A stretch of 15,947 nucleotides of DNA, taken from an uncultured Bacteroidota bacterium (lineage in GTDB: Bacteria > Bacteroidota > Bacteroidia > Chitinophagales > LD1). The stretch is taken from positions 1 to 15,947 of the forward strand of contig CALAYL010000040.1 in the NCBI GenBank assembly GCA_937894725.1. The letters are read 5' to 3'. Shown in pieces: positions 15,733-15,947 of this stretch (its first letter is position 1; each line of letters starts with the position of its first letter). Position numbers and translations under genes: made by a program. The notes under the pieces are model-generated. The model did no database searches and was not told the origin of the DNA. It saw only the letters and a program-made list of their open reading frames with translations.

Positions 15733-15947
15733 GAAATTTCGATTTCGATTACCAAATCGCTTTGCATTCGTTAATGTGCGCTTATGTGATGAAGTGCATA
15801 AGTCATAAAAATTGAATGCGCTATCCCATCTAAATTAGAAAGACAAATCATAACGGTTCCAAAATCCTGACTTTAGGGTGAGTGGATTATACAAGCAGGC
15901 CCCACATCAATGCGCCTCTAACCAATTATGGTGGGATGATCTACAAA
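15733..15947. other. Gap at the right edge without a recognisable gene
   Basis: Contains GAAATTTC (15733-15740, palindromic), the degenerate half-site at 15750, and a short inverted repeat CTTATG / CATAAG around 15780-15801. No ORF of useful length on either strand, no tRNA-like fold and no terminator was seen. The final bases (ATGATCTACAAA after GGTGGG) could begin a plus-strand gene, but four codons cannot support a call. Confidence 0.4.

Noticed and set aside
15850..15880. GGTTCCAAAATCC resembling the T-arm of a tRNA.
   Set aside because: The flanking bases do not form a T stem, and no acceptor or anticodon stems can be found around it.
1..15947. CRISPR arrays, transposases, integrases or phage genes.
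   Set aside because: No short regularly spaced direct repeats, terminal inverted repeats or matching protein motifs were seen; the 93-bp periodicity at the left edge is coding repeat sequence.

Overview
The window is AT-rich bacterial chromosome, most likely from a member of the Bacteroidota. This rests on a DUF4175-type coiled-coil envelope protein next to a small RsbW-like ATPase, signal peptides ending in the AQ pattern common in that phylum, weak Shine-Dalgarno signals, and several promoter-like sequences of the TTTG / TAnnTTTG type. No rRNA, tRNA, CRISPR array, transposase or phage gene was seen.

Left part (1-6648). A minus-strand secreted protein runs off the left edge and carries a tandem array of about 31-residue W...W...YN.NG repeats. 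It is divergent from a helical protein of unknown function (1077-2585). Next come the 1129-residue DUF4175-type protein, with three membrane segments, a beta-rich extracytoplasmic region and a very long coiled coil, and a 132-residue HATPase_c_2 (RsbW/SpoIIAB-like) ATPase.

Middle part (6740-12111). Two full-length paralogous secreted von Willebrand factor A (VWA) proteins flank a four-gene accessory block. The block holds a minus-strand operon (broken lipoprotein, small 88-residue ORF, outer-membrane beta-barrel-like protein) and, divergent from it, a broken XRE-type regulator that leads straight into the second VWA gene. Lesions concentrate in this block: an in-frame TAA in the regulator's HTH, an 11-nt poly-A tract with a frame change in the lipoprotein, no usable start codon for the lipoprotein, an in-frame TAA between lipoprotein and small ORF, and no ATG/GTG/TTG ahead of the signal peptide of the second VWA protein. 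The block may be decaying, phase-variable, recoded, or affected by sequencing errors. Genes on either side look intact.

Right part (12112-15947). A 274-nt gap contains nested inverted repeats ending in a T-run, a possible structured RNA or attenuator. It precedes a 427-residue protein of unknown function. A strong 14-bp hairpin terminator separates that gene from a convergent, complete 601-residue acyl-CoA dehydrogenase. The dehydrogenase promoter region holds a perfect 16-bp palindrome that overlaps its predicted -33 element and looks like a TetR-family operator. The last 290 bases hold no recognisable gene.
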